Assembly (NCBI GenBank): GCA_012656075.1
Contig: JAAKBF010000258.1
Location: 99,015 to 163,014, forward strand
DNA: 64,000 nt
Source of the DNA: Phytophthora hibernalis
Taxonomy: Eukaryota; Oomycota; Peronosporomycetes; Peronosporales; Peronosporaceae
Direction of reading: 5' to 3'
Position 1 is the stretch's first letter, and the number at the start of each line of letters is the position of its first letter. The notes below the pieces were generated by a model. That model did not search any database, was not told the DNA's origin, and was given only the letters and a program-made list of their open reading frames with translations. Made by a program: the position numbers and the translations under genes. Below are positions 22,092 through 32,399 of this stretch, piece after piece.

Positions 22092-23109
22092 ATGAACGAC
22101 CAACCGATGATTGATCAAGCGACGACTAAAGGTAGCGCTCGAGTGGATCTCGAGCGCACACAGTTCCCGCATCTCACTAGCCTCGAGTGGGATGCACTGC
22201 ACCACCTCGCGGCGGCATCAAGCGAACCAGTGGTGTCCACACTACTGATGCAAGGTACACCAGACCAACACCGCGAGGCAGCCCAAGGATTCCTGGCACG
22301 TGAACTCGCCGACGCACATGGGCGAGTGTCGACTCCCACGTCAACCAGGAAGGAGGACGTCGTCAAGCTCGACGTCTCGAAGTACAGTGGCGAGGGCTCC
22401 AAGCGTCTCGAAGTACAGTGGTGAGGGCTCCAAGCGTCTCGCACTGAATCGCAGGTTCTGCGAAGTGGACCTCACATGCGAGGCCCGTCAACTACGTTTC
22501 GAGTTCGCTCGGAGTTACTCCCTCCTGTATAACCTTGCTGGTAAGGCGAAGGAATGGGCCCTCGGCAAGCAGATGGCTGATCCGTCCTACTTCAGGACGA
22601 TGGACGCACTCAAGAATGATCTGCGCCGCGCGTTCGAGCCTGTTCAAGACGAGACCCAACAACGCGCGGCCTTCTTGCAACTGAGGAAAGCTCGCCATGC
22701 GCGATTACATCCAGCTCGCCCGTCACCTTGTGTCCTGCATTGTCAAGAACCCCATGGACTCTGTGACCCAAGTCCGCGTCTTTGTCTCCGGAATGAACGC
22801 TGGTTATCAGCGCTTGAACGCATTCGACATTGCCCTCCGCGAAGGCTACAATGTCTTAGCGTCGCAGACGTCCCTCTTCCCGGCCAGCTCGATCACGGAG
22901 CCGAGCCAATGGAAATCGACACTATCCAAGAGGACCGCCCGCGTGGTTCATATGGCGGTCGTGACCGCGGCCGTCGCGGTCAAAGCAGTCAACAGCGTCC
23001 GTCGGTCTGCTTTCGATGCCAGAAGTCTGGCCATCGTGCGTCTGTTTGTCGCGCTCCGGCGCCGGTATCGGCGTCAATTGAGATGGAAGCTGCCAGCCCC
23101 GGGCAGTAA
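22092..23109 (+). pseudogene. Gypsy gag (frameshifted by a 31-bp tandem duplication)
   Basis: The ATG at 22092 opens the gag. A 31-base unit beginning GTCTCGAAGTACAGTGG is repeated in tandem at 22374 and 22405, which shifts the frame and gives a stop near 22424. The capsid region continues in the +1 frame (FARSYSLLYNLAGKAKEWAL). A second frameshift lies near 22690, after which YIQLARHLVSCIV and FVSGMNAGYQR appear. A return shift leads to an intact CCHC knuckle, CFRCQKSGHRASVC (about 23007-23048), and the stop at 23107-23109. Confidence 0.87.
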
Positions 23110-23199
23110 AAAAACGGGGACGACCAGTAGGTGCGGGGCGCCCTACTGGTCACGGGAAGGCCGGCAGCTCTCTAGTGGCAGAGCCGCCTCCCAACCGGC

Positions 23200-23683
23200 T
23201 GTGCTTCATGCGCAACTACATGCCACTACCTCCAGCAGCGACAAGCGACTAATCGTGTTGAGTCTGCACGTCACGGACGCGCGGTGTCCGCTCCGCGAGC
23301 TGTTGGATTCGGGCGCGACGAATAACTTCGTTCGCGCCGACAGTCTGTCCGCGCTGCCCGCCAGCGTGCGTGTTCGCAATGGTCCAGGCGATATGAAGAT
23401 CAAGTATACTGATGGCGCGCCGCGCAGAGTCGCTCGGCGCTCGCTCCGGTTCGACTACGAGTTCGACAGCTTCTGCAGTTCCGACGAATTTCTGGTGATC
23501 GAGCTGAGCGGCTCGTTCATCCGCGTCTTCGGCATGCCGTGGCTTGCTCTCCACCGGCCCAACGTTGACTGGCACAACTGCATGGTGCGGCCGCGCGGCA
23601 TTGATGTGACAGCGGTGCTCGCTCATCTCAAAACGGCGAGAACGCTGTGGCCCACGTTGCCATCATGGACCCAGACTCCATGA
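23200..23683 (+). pseudogene. Gypsy protease
   Basis: A retropepsin-type segment reads RELLDSGATNNFVRADSL, with catalytic Asp at 23306-23308. It ends in the flap and FGMPWLALHRPNVDWH region typical of chromovirus-like Gypsy proteases. It is in frame with part of the broken gag. Confidence 0.8.
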
Positions 23684-24379
23684 CTCGTACCCTCCCTGAA
23701 GTGAGCGATGGCCCTTCTTGCGAGGTGTGCAAGCCCAGTCTCCGGTCACCCGGAGACGGTTGGTGCCGTAGGCGCCTTGGAATAGCGTCTTGCGCGGCTC
23801 CAACTCCAACTCGACAACGCGTTCTCGGCCCTCGAGAACAAGTTCTCCCAGCAGCCACAGATGCGCGGGAGCGGCGTCGCTGAACGCGTTGACGATGATG
23901 ACGATGATGAAGATGTTGATGATTTCGTTCCGCGTCGGCAGTGGCCGAAGCCGTTGAGCAACGACGAGGCGCGCCGACAGGGGTCGATGCAGCGCGAGGC
24001 GCGTCAGCCGGAGCTGACGCTGTGCCACTGTGAAGATTACTCGCACCGGGCAGAGCCGGTGCTGCGAAGTGTGGGAGATGAGGAGCGCCGGCAGTGGCCC
24101 TCAGCATCGGATCCCGATGCAACGTTGTCTGACGTGAGTTCAGTTAGCAACGCCTAGTCGCACTCCATGGGGAGCGAACTCCATCGCAAGAAGCAGAAGA
24201 TAAAGCGCCGCGGCCGTCTCCACCGGCGTTCAGGTTCGGACTCTGGGTCCGAGTCGGTGTCAAGCACGGGGGCCGTCGCTGACATGGAAGGTATCCACGC
24301 CATCAAGCACAACGGAGACGAGTCGTACGCGCGCGACGTGCGCGTACATAATCCGCCGCGCACAGCGTCTGCGCTCACG

Positions 24380-24980
24380 GAGCTTCCTGTTCAATCCTGG
24401 AAGGGCTTCCTACGCGACCTTCGTCGCGGTGGCGTGGAACAATTCTGCTTGCTCACGACAGCGGACGCGACGGCTTCGTTCAACGCCATTGCGTCTGGCT
24501 CGGCTTCGGCGGCAAACGCGAACGCCCCGAAGGCGCTGAACACAAGTCAACACGTGAGGAACGCTTTGCAGCCCAATCCTGGGACGCGCTGAAGGCGAGT
24601 GGTAATCCTGTCTACGATCTCGCTCGCAAGTACGCGGACGTTTTTCCTGAGAAGATCCCGGCGACCCTTCCCAAAGACCGCGACATGCGGCATGAGATCG
24701 ACCTCGTGCCATGCGCCAAGTACTGCGTGACGCGGCAGTGGCCGCTGTCGCGCGATCAGGTGCAAGCGATCGATGATTTCTTCGAAGGCCGTCACAAAGC
24801 AGGTCACGTGCGGGAAAGCATCTCCACGCACTCATGTTCGACCTTCTGCGTAAAGAAGGCCACCGGCGGATGATGCATCGTTCACGCATTCAACAAGCTG
24901 AACGATGCGACCATTCCGGCTCAGACTCCGATTCCCCGCAAGGACATCATTCTGGACTCAATGTCCGGCAGTACGATCTA
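24380..24980 (+). pseudogene. Gypsy linker and first part of reverse transcriptase only
   Basis: From about 24384 (LPVQSWKGFLRDLRRG) through YADVFPEKIPATLPKDR, HEIDLVP and NKLNDATIPAQTPIPRKD this is the fingers region of a Gypsy RT. Homology stops after DSMSGSTIY at about 24979. The next codons already belong to the region before the integrase zinc finger. The palm with the catalytic aspartates and all of RNase H are absent. Confidence 0.87.
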
Positions 24981-25740
24981 CATCGTCGATCGCTTCGACG
25001 TTCCGCTCGTCGTCGTTCCTCTTGACGACGACCTTAGAGCTCGTATGATGCACGTGTACCACGGCACTCCAAGTGGCGGACATCTGGGGCGCGAGAAAAC
25101 ATTCGCGCCGTCGCGCCACTTCTTCTGGCCCCACATGTACAAGTGGATCGGAAAATGGGTTCGTTCGTGTGAAGTCTACCAGCGCGTTCATACCGCGCCG
25201 TCTTCGCAAGCTCCACTCCGTCCACTTCCGGTTGCGTCCGATGCGTGGTCGTCGGTCAGCATGGAATTCATCTTTGGCTTGCCTCCAGACGCTGATGACA
25301 ATGTCGGCGTCGTCGTGTTCGTCGACCGGTTCAGCAAGATGGCCCATATGGCGCCGATTCCGGCGTCGGTCAGCGCAGAAGCACCGGCTCTGTTTGTCGA
25401 CATCGTCTTCAGACACCACGGCCTTCCTCGTCTATTGTGTCGGACCACGACCCGCGGTTCACGTCGGCCTTCCTCGTCTATTGTGTCGGACCGCGACCCG
25501 CGGTTCACGTCGGCCTTCTGGACTCAACTCTTCGAGCTCTTGGGCACTCGCCTGGTGATGTCCACGGCTGCCCATCCTGAAACTGACGGCCAGACTGAGC
25601 GCGTGAACCGCGTTCTTGAAGACATCTTACGCAGATACACGACGTCGTACGCGTCTTGGAGCTCGTTCTTGCCGTTAGCCGAGTTGGCGTTGAACAACGC
25701 CGTCCATGCGTCAACTGGATTGACGCCGTTCTTCGTCCCT
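24981..25740 (+). pseudogene. Gypsy integrase with a 46-bp internal duplication
   Basis: The HHCC zinc module reads HVYHGTPSGGHLGREKTF ... CEVYQR; the second cysteine of the CxxC pair is tyrosine. The rve core follows. The first catalytic position reads MEFIFGLP where the family has D, the second is in VSDRDPRF, and the glutamate is in DGQTERVNRVLE. A 46-base unit is duplicated in tandem (starts 25420 and 25466), repeating the segment that codes SDRDPRF. Two of the three changes affect zinc or metal ligands. Confidence 0.87.
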
Positions 25741-25947
25741 GCTCTTTTGCGGTGGGCGAGTCCACGGCTGCGAGTGGTCCGACTCTTGGTAGGGGTGGAA
25801 TGGATTCGTTCTGGCGACGCAAATCTACATTTCAGAGTCCGACAGTAGAAGAGGCGTCGGCACGCGCCGACGTCACCAATTCCAAGAACAACGCGATCGT
25901 CGATTGGGCTGCCAATGCTTTGACCAACCCTGCAGCACCAGCGAAAC

Positions 25948-26335
25948 GTGCCGTGTCTTTTCCTGCCATTCATGATCCGGCGACCGGTTCCGGATCCGCT
26001 GTGGCCAACTTCGAGAAGACGACTGACTCACGGCCACGGACTCCGCAGCGATTTCGACTTCCTGCTGGGCAGACAATCCGTCGTGCGCTTTGTGCGCGAC
26101 ACAATCGCCCAAGATGTCGACAAGCAGAAAGAAAATGCAGACAAGAGAGGACGCAAGAACACGGACGTGTATTATGTTGGCAACAAGGTTCTACTCTCCG
26201 TCGCAGGCATTCAACCTGGCACCGTGACTAATCTCGGCGCCAACAACCTACTGTCACGGTTCATTGGTCCGTTTATGGTTACGGCTGTCAAAGCAGACGC
26301 CTACACGCTCGATATTCCGACCACTATGTGACTCC
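25948..26335 (+). pseudogene. Gypsy integrase C-terminal domain
   Basis: The frame reads VRFVRDTIAQDVDKQKENAD, then VYYVGNKVLLSVAGIQ, LLSRFIGPFMVTAV and YTLDIP. This is the usual C-terminal SH3-like/GPY module of Gypsy integrases (K-V-L-L-S, F-I-G-P-F). It stops at 26329-26331. No chromodomain is evident. Low-complexity proline/serine coding sequence continues to about 26740. Confidence 0.78.
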
Positions 26336-26684
26336 ACCCCACGTGAACGTGGGTGACTCAAGCGTTACTACCCGTCGACTACCCTGGCGCCGCGAGTCAG
26401 AGAAGCGTCCTTCTCCTCCTCATGATCCGGATCCTCCTTCGCCTCCTCGATCGGAACACGAGACCCTCGCGCGGCGGAGCGTACTGATCAACCTTCCGCT
26501 TCTTCCCGACCTTGCTCCTCGCGAAATCCCGTCCACTCCCGAAGTTGAAGCAGCGTCCGCTGCATCGAGTCCTGTTTCTGGATCTGACGGTTGCGCCCGC
26601 GCGCAGCTCGCCGACCTCCTTCCGAGGACTCCAGTTCCTGCAAGTTGTCCAGAGCACTCAACTCAGCCTGCTCGGCTTGGTGGC

Positions 26685-27700
26685 TCACCTAGTCCAAGCG
26701 AGACACTGAACCCGCAGCGCCGACTTTCCCGGCGTTGACTCGTCTGCGAGCGGCGCAGACCCCGCTGGCTCCCGACGAGGCTCGCCAGATCGATGTCCCG
26801 CCTCATAACGACTTGAACTATGATCCGCGCGGAGACGCTCGACGTGGCGCTGCTGCCACGTCTCCTGCGACCGCGATTGAACGGTCTCGTAGCGCTCCCA
26901 TGACACTCGCTTGTCGCGGAGGATCCCAGCGCTCTTTCCGGTGCGTCTCGTGATAACTCCAGTCACGCTGCTCGTACCATGGAGGCTGATCCGTCCGTGC
27001 CGGCCATCTTCCAGCGTGATGGCCCGCCCCGCTTGTGGATACGGCTGGCGACCATCGTTGGATCGTCGACTGTATTGTGGATCACACGGACGATCATCGT
27101 GGCTCCAGTAATACGAACCGTGGGCGTCCGCGGCCGTATGTCGCGTATCCACCGTAACTGCCGGTACCGTGTGCGCTGGCTTGATTTCCTCCCGCGGACG
27201 ATACGTGAGAGGCGCGCGCGACTCTGCTTGCTGACGCGCCCAATGTGGTGGAAGCGTACGAGGCAGAGACCGGGACTGGTGCAGTAACGCGCCGGAGCGT
27301 CCCAGAGAACGGAGATCATCATCGGGACTGCGACGCTGGTTTTCTTCATCCCAGTCTCGTCGAGAAGGAGCTGATCCCGCGCCGCAGTGCTGGCAGTTCC
27401 CTCGCGGAACGCGACGTAGCAGATACGATACGCCGGATGACACGCGTTGTGGAGGCGCCGGCGGAGGCTGCTCAGGAGGCCTTCACGCTGCGCCAGCTGT
27501 TGGCGAATCCAAATGCGGACGTTGGGCTGAGTGTTCCAATGTCGGATGAAGCCGTTCCACGACGACCGCAGCGACTCGGCGCTGTATCCATCATCGCCTT
27601 TGCCACGAGTCGCGCGGAAGTCCACGAAGTAGCGCCGAAGCTCGTCGTCCGACGCGCGGTCACGCGCGCCGCTTCCGTCGTACAAGTCAAACGGATCCAT
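26685..27700 (-). CDS. Antisense ORF in the Gypsy 3' region, function unknown
   Basis: On the strand opposite to pol, an ATG at 27700 opens a frame starting MDPFDLYDGSG, then SLRSSWNGFIRHWNTQPNVR and AYRICYVAFREG. After about residue 130 the hydrophilic coding pattern appears to move to the overlapping frame 26685-27443, suggesting a frameshift. Antisense ORFs between integrase and the 3' LTR are known in some plant Gypsy lineages. I recognise no domain here. Could be a shadow of low-complexity sense sequence, but the sense strand has no comparable continuous product there. Confidence 0.4.
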
Positions 27701-27990
27701 CAGCTCACCGACCAGCGCACGTGTCGTCTGCGGAGTTGCTGCAGCGACAGTCGCGCGTTACGTCATGCGCACCCCGTGTTGCCGTTGCCTGCGCCGTCGC
27801 CGCTGGCGTCATGCCATCCTGTGTGGTGGCGGCGCGCCCGCCGCTGGTGTAGCTCCGTCCGGTTTCGTCGCTGCTCCCGCGTTCTCCATCTCCAATCAAG
27901 TTTGTCACTGTGGTTCCCGCGTTCGACCCGAGAGGTCCTCAGACTTTTCCTTTTCGTTTTCTATCTTCGCTCACTGTGTTTGCTCCCTTA

Positions 27991-28001
27991 AGTGGGGAGG
28001 G
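27991..28001 (+). other. Polypurine tract of Gypsy
   Basis: AGTGGGGAGGG directly before the 3' LTR. Confidence 0.6.
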
Positions 28002-28312
28002 TGAAACGGGCCTGTATCGTTCTGTCATATCTACATTTAGAGGTTCTGTCCCCCATTGGTCAAAAGGGGGACAGTGACCTGGCACTATCTGATTGGTCAG
28101 AAGTGCAGTTACATATTTCAGTTTCATTGAATTAGAGAGGGACTCCTAGTTGGGTGGTTCACATTGACCCTGGCCTTCCGCCAGGTCTACTCCTAATAAC
28201 ATAGTTATTTTAACCTTAAATCCCGTACGTCCTTCTCGGACGTTCGTCTTAATCAAGCTTCCTTAGAGCACTCTATAGTGCAGCAGTATAACGTGGCTCT
28301 AGCCCCGTTACA
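28002..28312 (+). repeat. 3' LTR of Gypsy
   Basis: TGAAACGGG ... CCGTTACA, matching 21741-22056. Followed by the target duplication ATTGT. Confidence 0.93.
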
Positions 28313-28490
28313 ATTGTCGATCGGAGGAATTTGATATGCCTGTATTCATACGGATAGCTTTTGTTGCATCCCAGTCATTATTACGCCTACGCCAACATGC
28401 TTTTATGCAGCTGAATTACCGTAACTTACCGCATGGTACGTTTAAATATTCCAACCAATCCTGCTAAAGCGATGTGAAAGCACAATCACC

Positions 28491-28626
28491 CAGGGACGGA
28501 GCCAGCACTAAAATAAGGGGCACAGGGCCAAAAATCGGCAACCCTGCACAAAATTGACCTAAATTTGGACATTTTCTCAAACAAATGAGGCATGCGCCCC
28601 CCATTTTGACTGAAGATCCGCCCCTG
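28491..28626. mobile_element. 136-bp hAT-type MITE
   Basis: Termini are CAGGGACGGA at the left and, read inwards from the right, CAGGGGCGGA. They are flanked by a perfect 8-bp duplication CAATCACC (28483-28490 and 28627-28634). The CAGGGGCGGA-type end with an 8-bp duplication is the hAT signature. No coding capacity, so a non-autonomous copy. Confidence 0.9.
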
Positions 28627-28634
28627 CAATCACC

Positions 28635-29719
28635 CCAATCAGATTCGTCATACGACTCTTATCGAGGAAATTATATTCCCAGTTATTAACCCCATTCACC
28701 GGACACAAGTTGTTCAGAGTCGTTTTGGTGCATACATATCCGATGAACGTGCCTGACTCTGTTAATCTAGCGGTGATTTTGTATACTCGCGGGCAAGGGG
28801 TCAATTTTCCTATTACTTTCCCGATTAGTAAGGAGAGCATACCTGTGGCAGGTATGTACGCTGTAAAACTAAACAATTGCGAACGAAACGTGTAGGCTGA
28901 ATAAACATGTTACTGCCCTGTTCACCAGAGCCAGATTACCAAATGGTGAACCCACTGCAGAACCGGCACAAACACGAACATGGAGAGACAGTCGCCTCCT
29001 AAATGAGAAGTGCATGCATTGGTTTTGTTAGGGCTGTTTATTTCTTCGCGCACACATCACGATACGACGTGTCGAGGCGTCGATTTGCTGATGGCGACCG
29101 CCTCCGCTGCTCTGTCACTGCAGATCAGTGTCGCTTCAGTTCTGGTTGCGACATCACTCTGCCAGCGCCAATCACTAAACCGCGCTATCCGTCGCTGTCC
29201 TCGTCCTCCACACTCGCATCCCCGGAGCCCGCATCTGCGTGCTCGATTGCTGGTACTCAGAGGGATATCGCGTCCGCAGTCCCACATCTCGTGGAAGACT
29301 TGAAAACAAGTCGTGGACAGGTGCGGGCCATCTTTACGTACGGTGTTGCACAGGTACATGCTGCACATAATGAAATAGATAGGCGCACACAGGTGAGAAC
29401 GCACCACAACGATGCAACCACGGACAGGATAACGTGGCAAACGCACCGCTTGTCGCCATCACTGCACGGCTCGCAGTATCACTTCGTGGCCTTCCCGCGC
29501 TTCGGCGCCGCGCCAGTCTGCCGCGCGATCAGATGCCGCGAACGACTGCAGACCTTGGGTCCGCTGACGCCTTTTCCTTTCACCACTCGCCGTCTCATAG
29601 ATGTCCGGACACTCGATCGGGACATGTTCCGTGTCGGTAGTGCAGCGTGGTAATATCGGCGTGCGCTGGCGACGGTGTGAGTGGCGTCGGGTCGTTCTGA
29701 GAGAATATATAGCATAGGT
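28635..29719. other. No supported gene
   Basis: Open frames at 28577-28876 (-) and 29003-29653 (+) show no recognisable motif. The second is arginine-rich and probably accidental. Confidence 0.45.
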
Positions 29720-30092
29720 TTAGCGTATGTGGCGCCTAGTATTTTCGCAAGTCACACCTAGCAAGGACATACCGTAGCGTAGGCCGCGAGCTCCTGCGCC
29801 GACAGCGAGCATCTGCGCCTGGAGGGCGTTCAGGAACTCCTCCCGCGCCATCACTGGCTTGCCCAGCTTGTTCTGATGAGCTTGTGGACGATGAACGCGT
29901 CCACCAGCGCCATGTCCACAAGGCCCAAGAGCAGCGCTTTGTAATACTTCTTGAACACAAAAGAGAGTTGCAAGGAGTACCTTTGCAGCCGCAGTTGGTG
30001 ATGAACGTCGACGCCACCCATCCATTTGTGGTAGTCTCTGACCAACTGCGGCGCCGGCACCTTCTGGACCTCGCTGGCCGAATAGCGGCGAT

Positions 30093-30193
30093 CTGAGTAC
30101 CAAGGAAACCACCAAACACACAACCGAAAGCATAATCAAAACGTAGACAGATCAGTACGCACCCACTTGGCCCTCGATAGTCAAATCACTTAC
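30093..30193 (-). other. Intron in piggyBac transposase gene
   Basis: Minus strand GTGTCG|GTAAGT ... CTCAG|ATCGCC. Removal makes an Asp codon across the junction (IVSV-D-RRYSASEV) and keeps the frame. Confidence 0.75.
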
Positions 30194-30590
30194 CGACACT
30201 GACGATCTTGGTGGAGGCACCTGTTGCTACGAAGTGCACAGGTTTGCTGTCCATTCAGGATAGCGCTACCATTCTGGGCACTGTCTTGCTCTTCGCCAGC
30301 AGCAGCGCCCTTGGCCACGTGCTTCGGCTTTTTCTTACGCTTGTCAGTGACGCCGGCGGCGTACCCAATGCGCGACGTCTGGACCGTCCCGACAGTGTAC
30401 ACGCGACGAGCGAGGAGCTCCAAGAGAGGACGCTACTGTAGAATCTTTCGATTGCTATAACGTGGTAGTCCTTGCGTTTGGTTGGAATGGCGGCTTTGAG
30501 GTTGCGCAGCACCGCGGACGGGCCGACTTCGCGTCGATCGTCTGTGTACCTTGCTTCAAATGTTGTTTTACCCCGCAATACACGTCCAGC

Positions 30591-30710
30591 CTACATTTGT
30601 GGGAGTATACAAGTTTGGAGCAACAAATAAAGGCAGAGTGTACATCGACATACAAATTCAACTTAGCCAAATCAAAATGTACTCTCACGGAACCCAACAA
30701 CACGACGTAC
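30591..30710 (-). other. Intron in piggyBac transposase gene
   Basis: Minus strand CTTCG|GTACGT ... AATGTAG|GCTGG. Removal joins YFLR to LDVYCGVKQHL without a frame change, as the family requires. Confidence 0.75.
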
Positions 30711-32399
30711 CGAAGGAAGTACGCGTTCAGCGCGTCGCAGGTAAGAAAGAGCGTGCCCCACTTATGGGGCTTGTCTTTCAAAGACTCTTGTTCCATTGTA
30801 GGACTCGCGACTGTAGCATGCCCTCGTCAAAATTCAGCTTGGCGGGACACGTAGCCATGGCGAAACCTCTGCAGGCAGTCTACCACCGGCCTGATCTTCC
30901 AGGCACACGGCTTTTGGCCCCGGTCCTTGTTGCTAACGTTCAGCGAGCCCAGGATCTGGTCGAAGCGATTGCGGGCATCCACGCTCCCAACGTGCCCTTC
31001 GGCACGGCGCCCTTGGTCGTCGTACTCCAGTGGTAGACAAGTCGTCTCTTGTGCGGACACAGCATGCGTGCCACCATGAGGCCCAATACAACCAGGATCT
31101 CGTGCGCCTGCATGGGCTCCATCTCACGCAGCCGTGCTCGAATGACCTTCTTTGGCTCGATCGGCTGGTCCGCGTCCTTCTTGTTGCGCGCCTTCTGCGC
31201 CTTCTGGATGCGCGTGGCACGCATAGGCACGCTCTGGCCGAAATAGCGGTTAGTCTCTTTGGCACCTCACCCCAGAACCAGGGCGGGAGGAAAAACAGTA
31301 GCAGGGACAAGGGAGATTCCGCCTTAGCGAGCACAGCAGGTGACGGACCGATGGGCCTTGTAGAGCCGAGGGTACTGTTGGGCCGAAGTGGCATCAGGAG
31401 CCACGTCTATATCAGAGGCACAGACAATGGCAAGCAGGTATAGACGCATAAGGACAAAAGCCCATATTACAAAAATGAAATGCTTTACCATAGTCCCATC
31501 CGCTTGTCTTCATGGCCCGCACGCTCTTTCAATCTTGACTGGCCATGTACAGCTCGTCGTCCGGGTTCGCCAGCTCCTCGTCGGACTCCGCGTCGCTGTC
31601 CTCCGCGGCAGACAGTGCAACGCTTTCATCGACGAAGAACTCAGATTCCGGAGTCAGCATCGGAATCCAGCCCTTGATACTGCATACTATCATCCTCGTT
31701 GTCCACGTCCTCGCTTGGGGCGGTCTCCTCTGTCTGGTCTTCCACGTCCGCCGTGAGCACGACCCCGGTGTCGTCGATCTCGCCGTCACCCGGCGCGAAC
31801 TCCACGACTTCCATTGATATCTGCGGGGTAGTAATACCACTGCATTCGCTGACACCGGCGCTCGCGTTGAAGGCACTCAGCAGATTCGCGCGGGCCGCAG
31901 TGGTAGATGCCTGCCCACAGCCGGAGCCGGCGTCATCGAGGTCCACCCTAGCCACCGTCATTTCGTGGTGGCCGCCACCTCATGCGGCGACTGGAGCGGT
32001 TTGTCGACGGGCACCGTTCTCGCTGCTGTTGCGACCGTGACTGGGGTCGGTGCACTCGGGAGCACCATGCCCGCAGCAATCGCTTGGTCACGCATGCGGA
32101 TGATTGCCACCTCCGTGAGCCCTCCGACATTGTTCTCGTCCACTGGCTCCGATCGAACTTGCGCCACAGCGCGATCGGGGAGCTCGTATACGCGGTTCGT
32201 GGCGGTCGTCTGCTTCGCACAACCAACAGGCTGCCGAGAGCGAGGTTGATGCCCGGCTGCGGTGGCCGGATTTTGGGCGCATCCTCGGTCCTTGGCTTCT
32301 TCCGCGTCGGTTCCGTCGCGGCGGCCCTTGCTGCTTTGCGCGCAGCGTCTGGCAGGCAGCACATGAAGCTTATACGAACGAGAACCGAGCATAGAACAA

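Larger units (their letters stand above)
21741..28312 (+). mobile_element. Ty3/Gypsy LTR retrotransposon, internally deleted
   Basis: Two LTRs (21741-22056, 28002-28312) are flanked by the 5-bp target duplication ATTGT (21736-21740 and 28313-28317). Internal order is gag with zinc knuckle, protease, the start of RT, integrase, antisense ORF, and polypurine tract. This is Gypsy order, with integrase after RT. The RT palm, thumb and RNase H are missing. Total 6572 bases. Confidence 0.95.
29726..32392 (-). pseudogene. piggyBac-type transposase gene, decayed, with two introns
   Basis: The minus strand codes, in order, an acidic N-terminus, PKKVIRARLREMEPMQAHE, WKIRPVVDCLQ, FDEGM (first catalytic Asp), KDKPHKWGT, YCGVKQHLK, LKAAIPTKRKDYHVIAIERFYSS (the second catalytic position is Glu where the family has Asp), and DYHKWMGGVDVH (third Asp). 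The tail is FLNALQAQMLAVGA. Introns at 30710-30591 (120 bases) and 30193-30093 (101 bases) have GT-AG ends and join codons in frame. A stop after WNKSL (near 30785), a frameshift near 29878 and breaks in the N-terminus make it inactive. TIRs and a TTAA duplication were not found. Confidence 0.87.

Noticed and set aside
27245..27991. 248-codon plus-strand ORF in the Gypsy
   Set aside because: Out of frame with pol, low-complexity, overlaps the antisense ORF; no sense-strand homology.
29003..29653. 216-codon plus-strand ORF
   Set aside because: Arginine-rich, no motif, no promoter signal; likely accidental.
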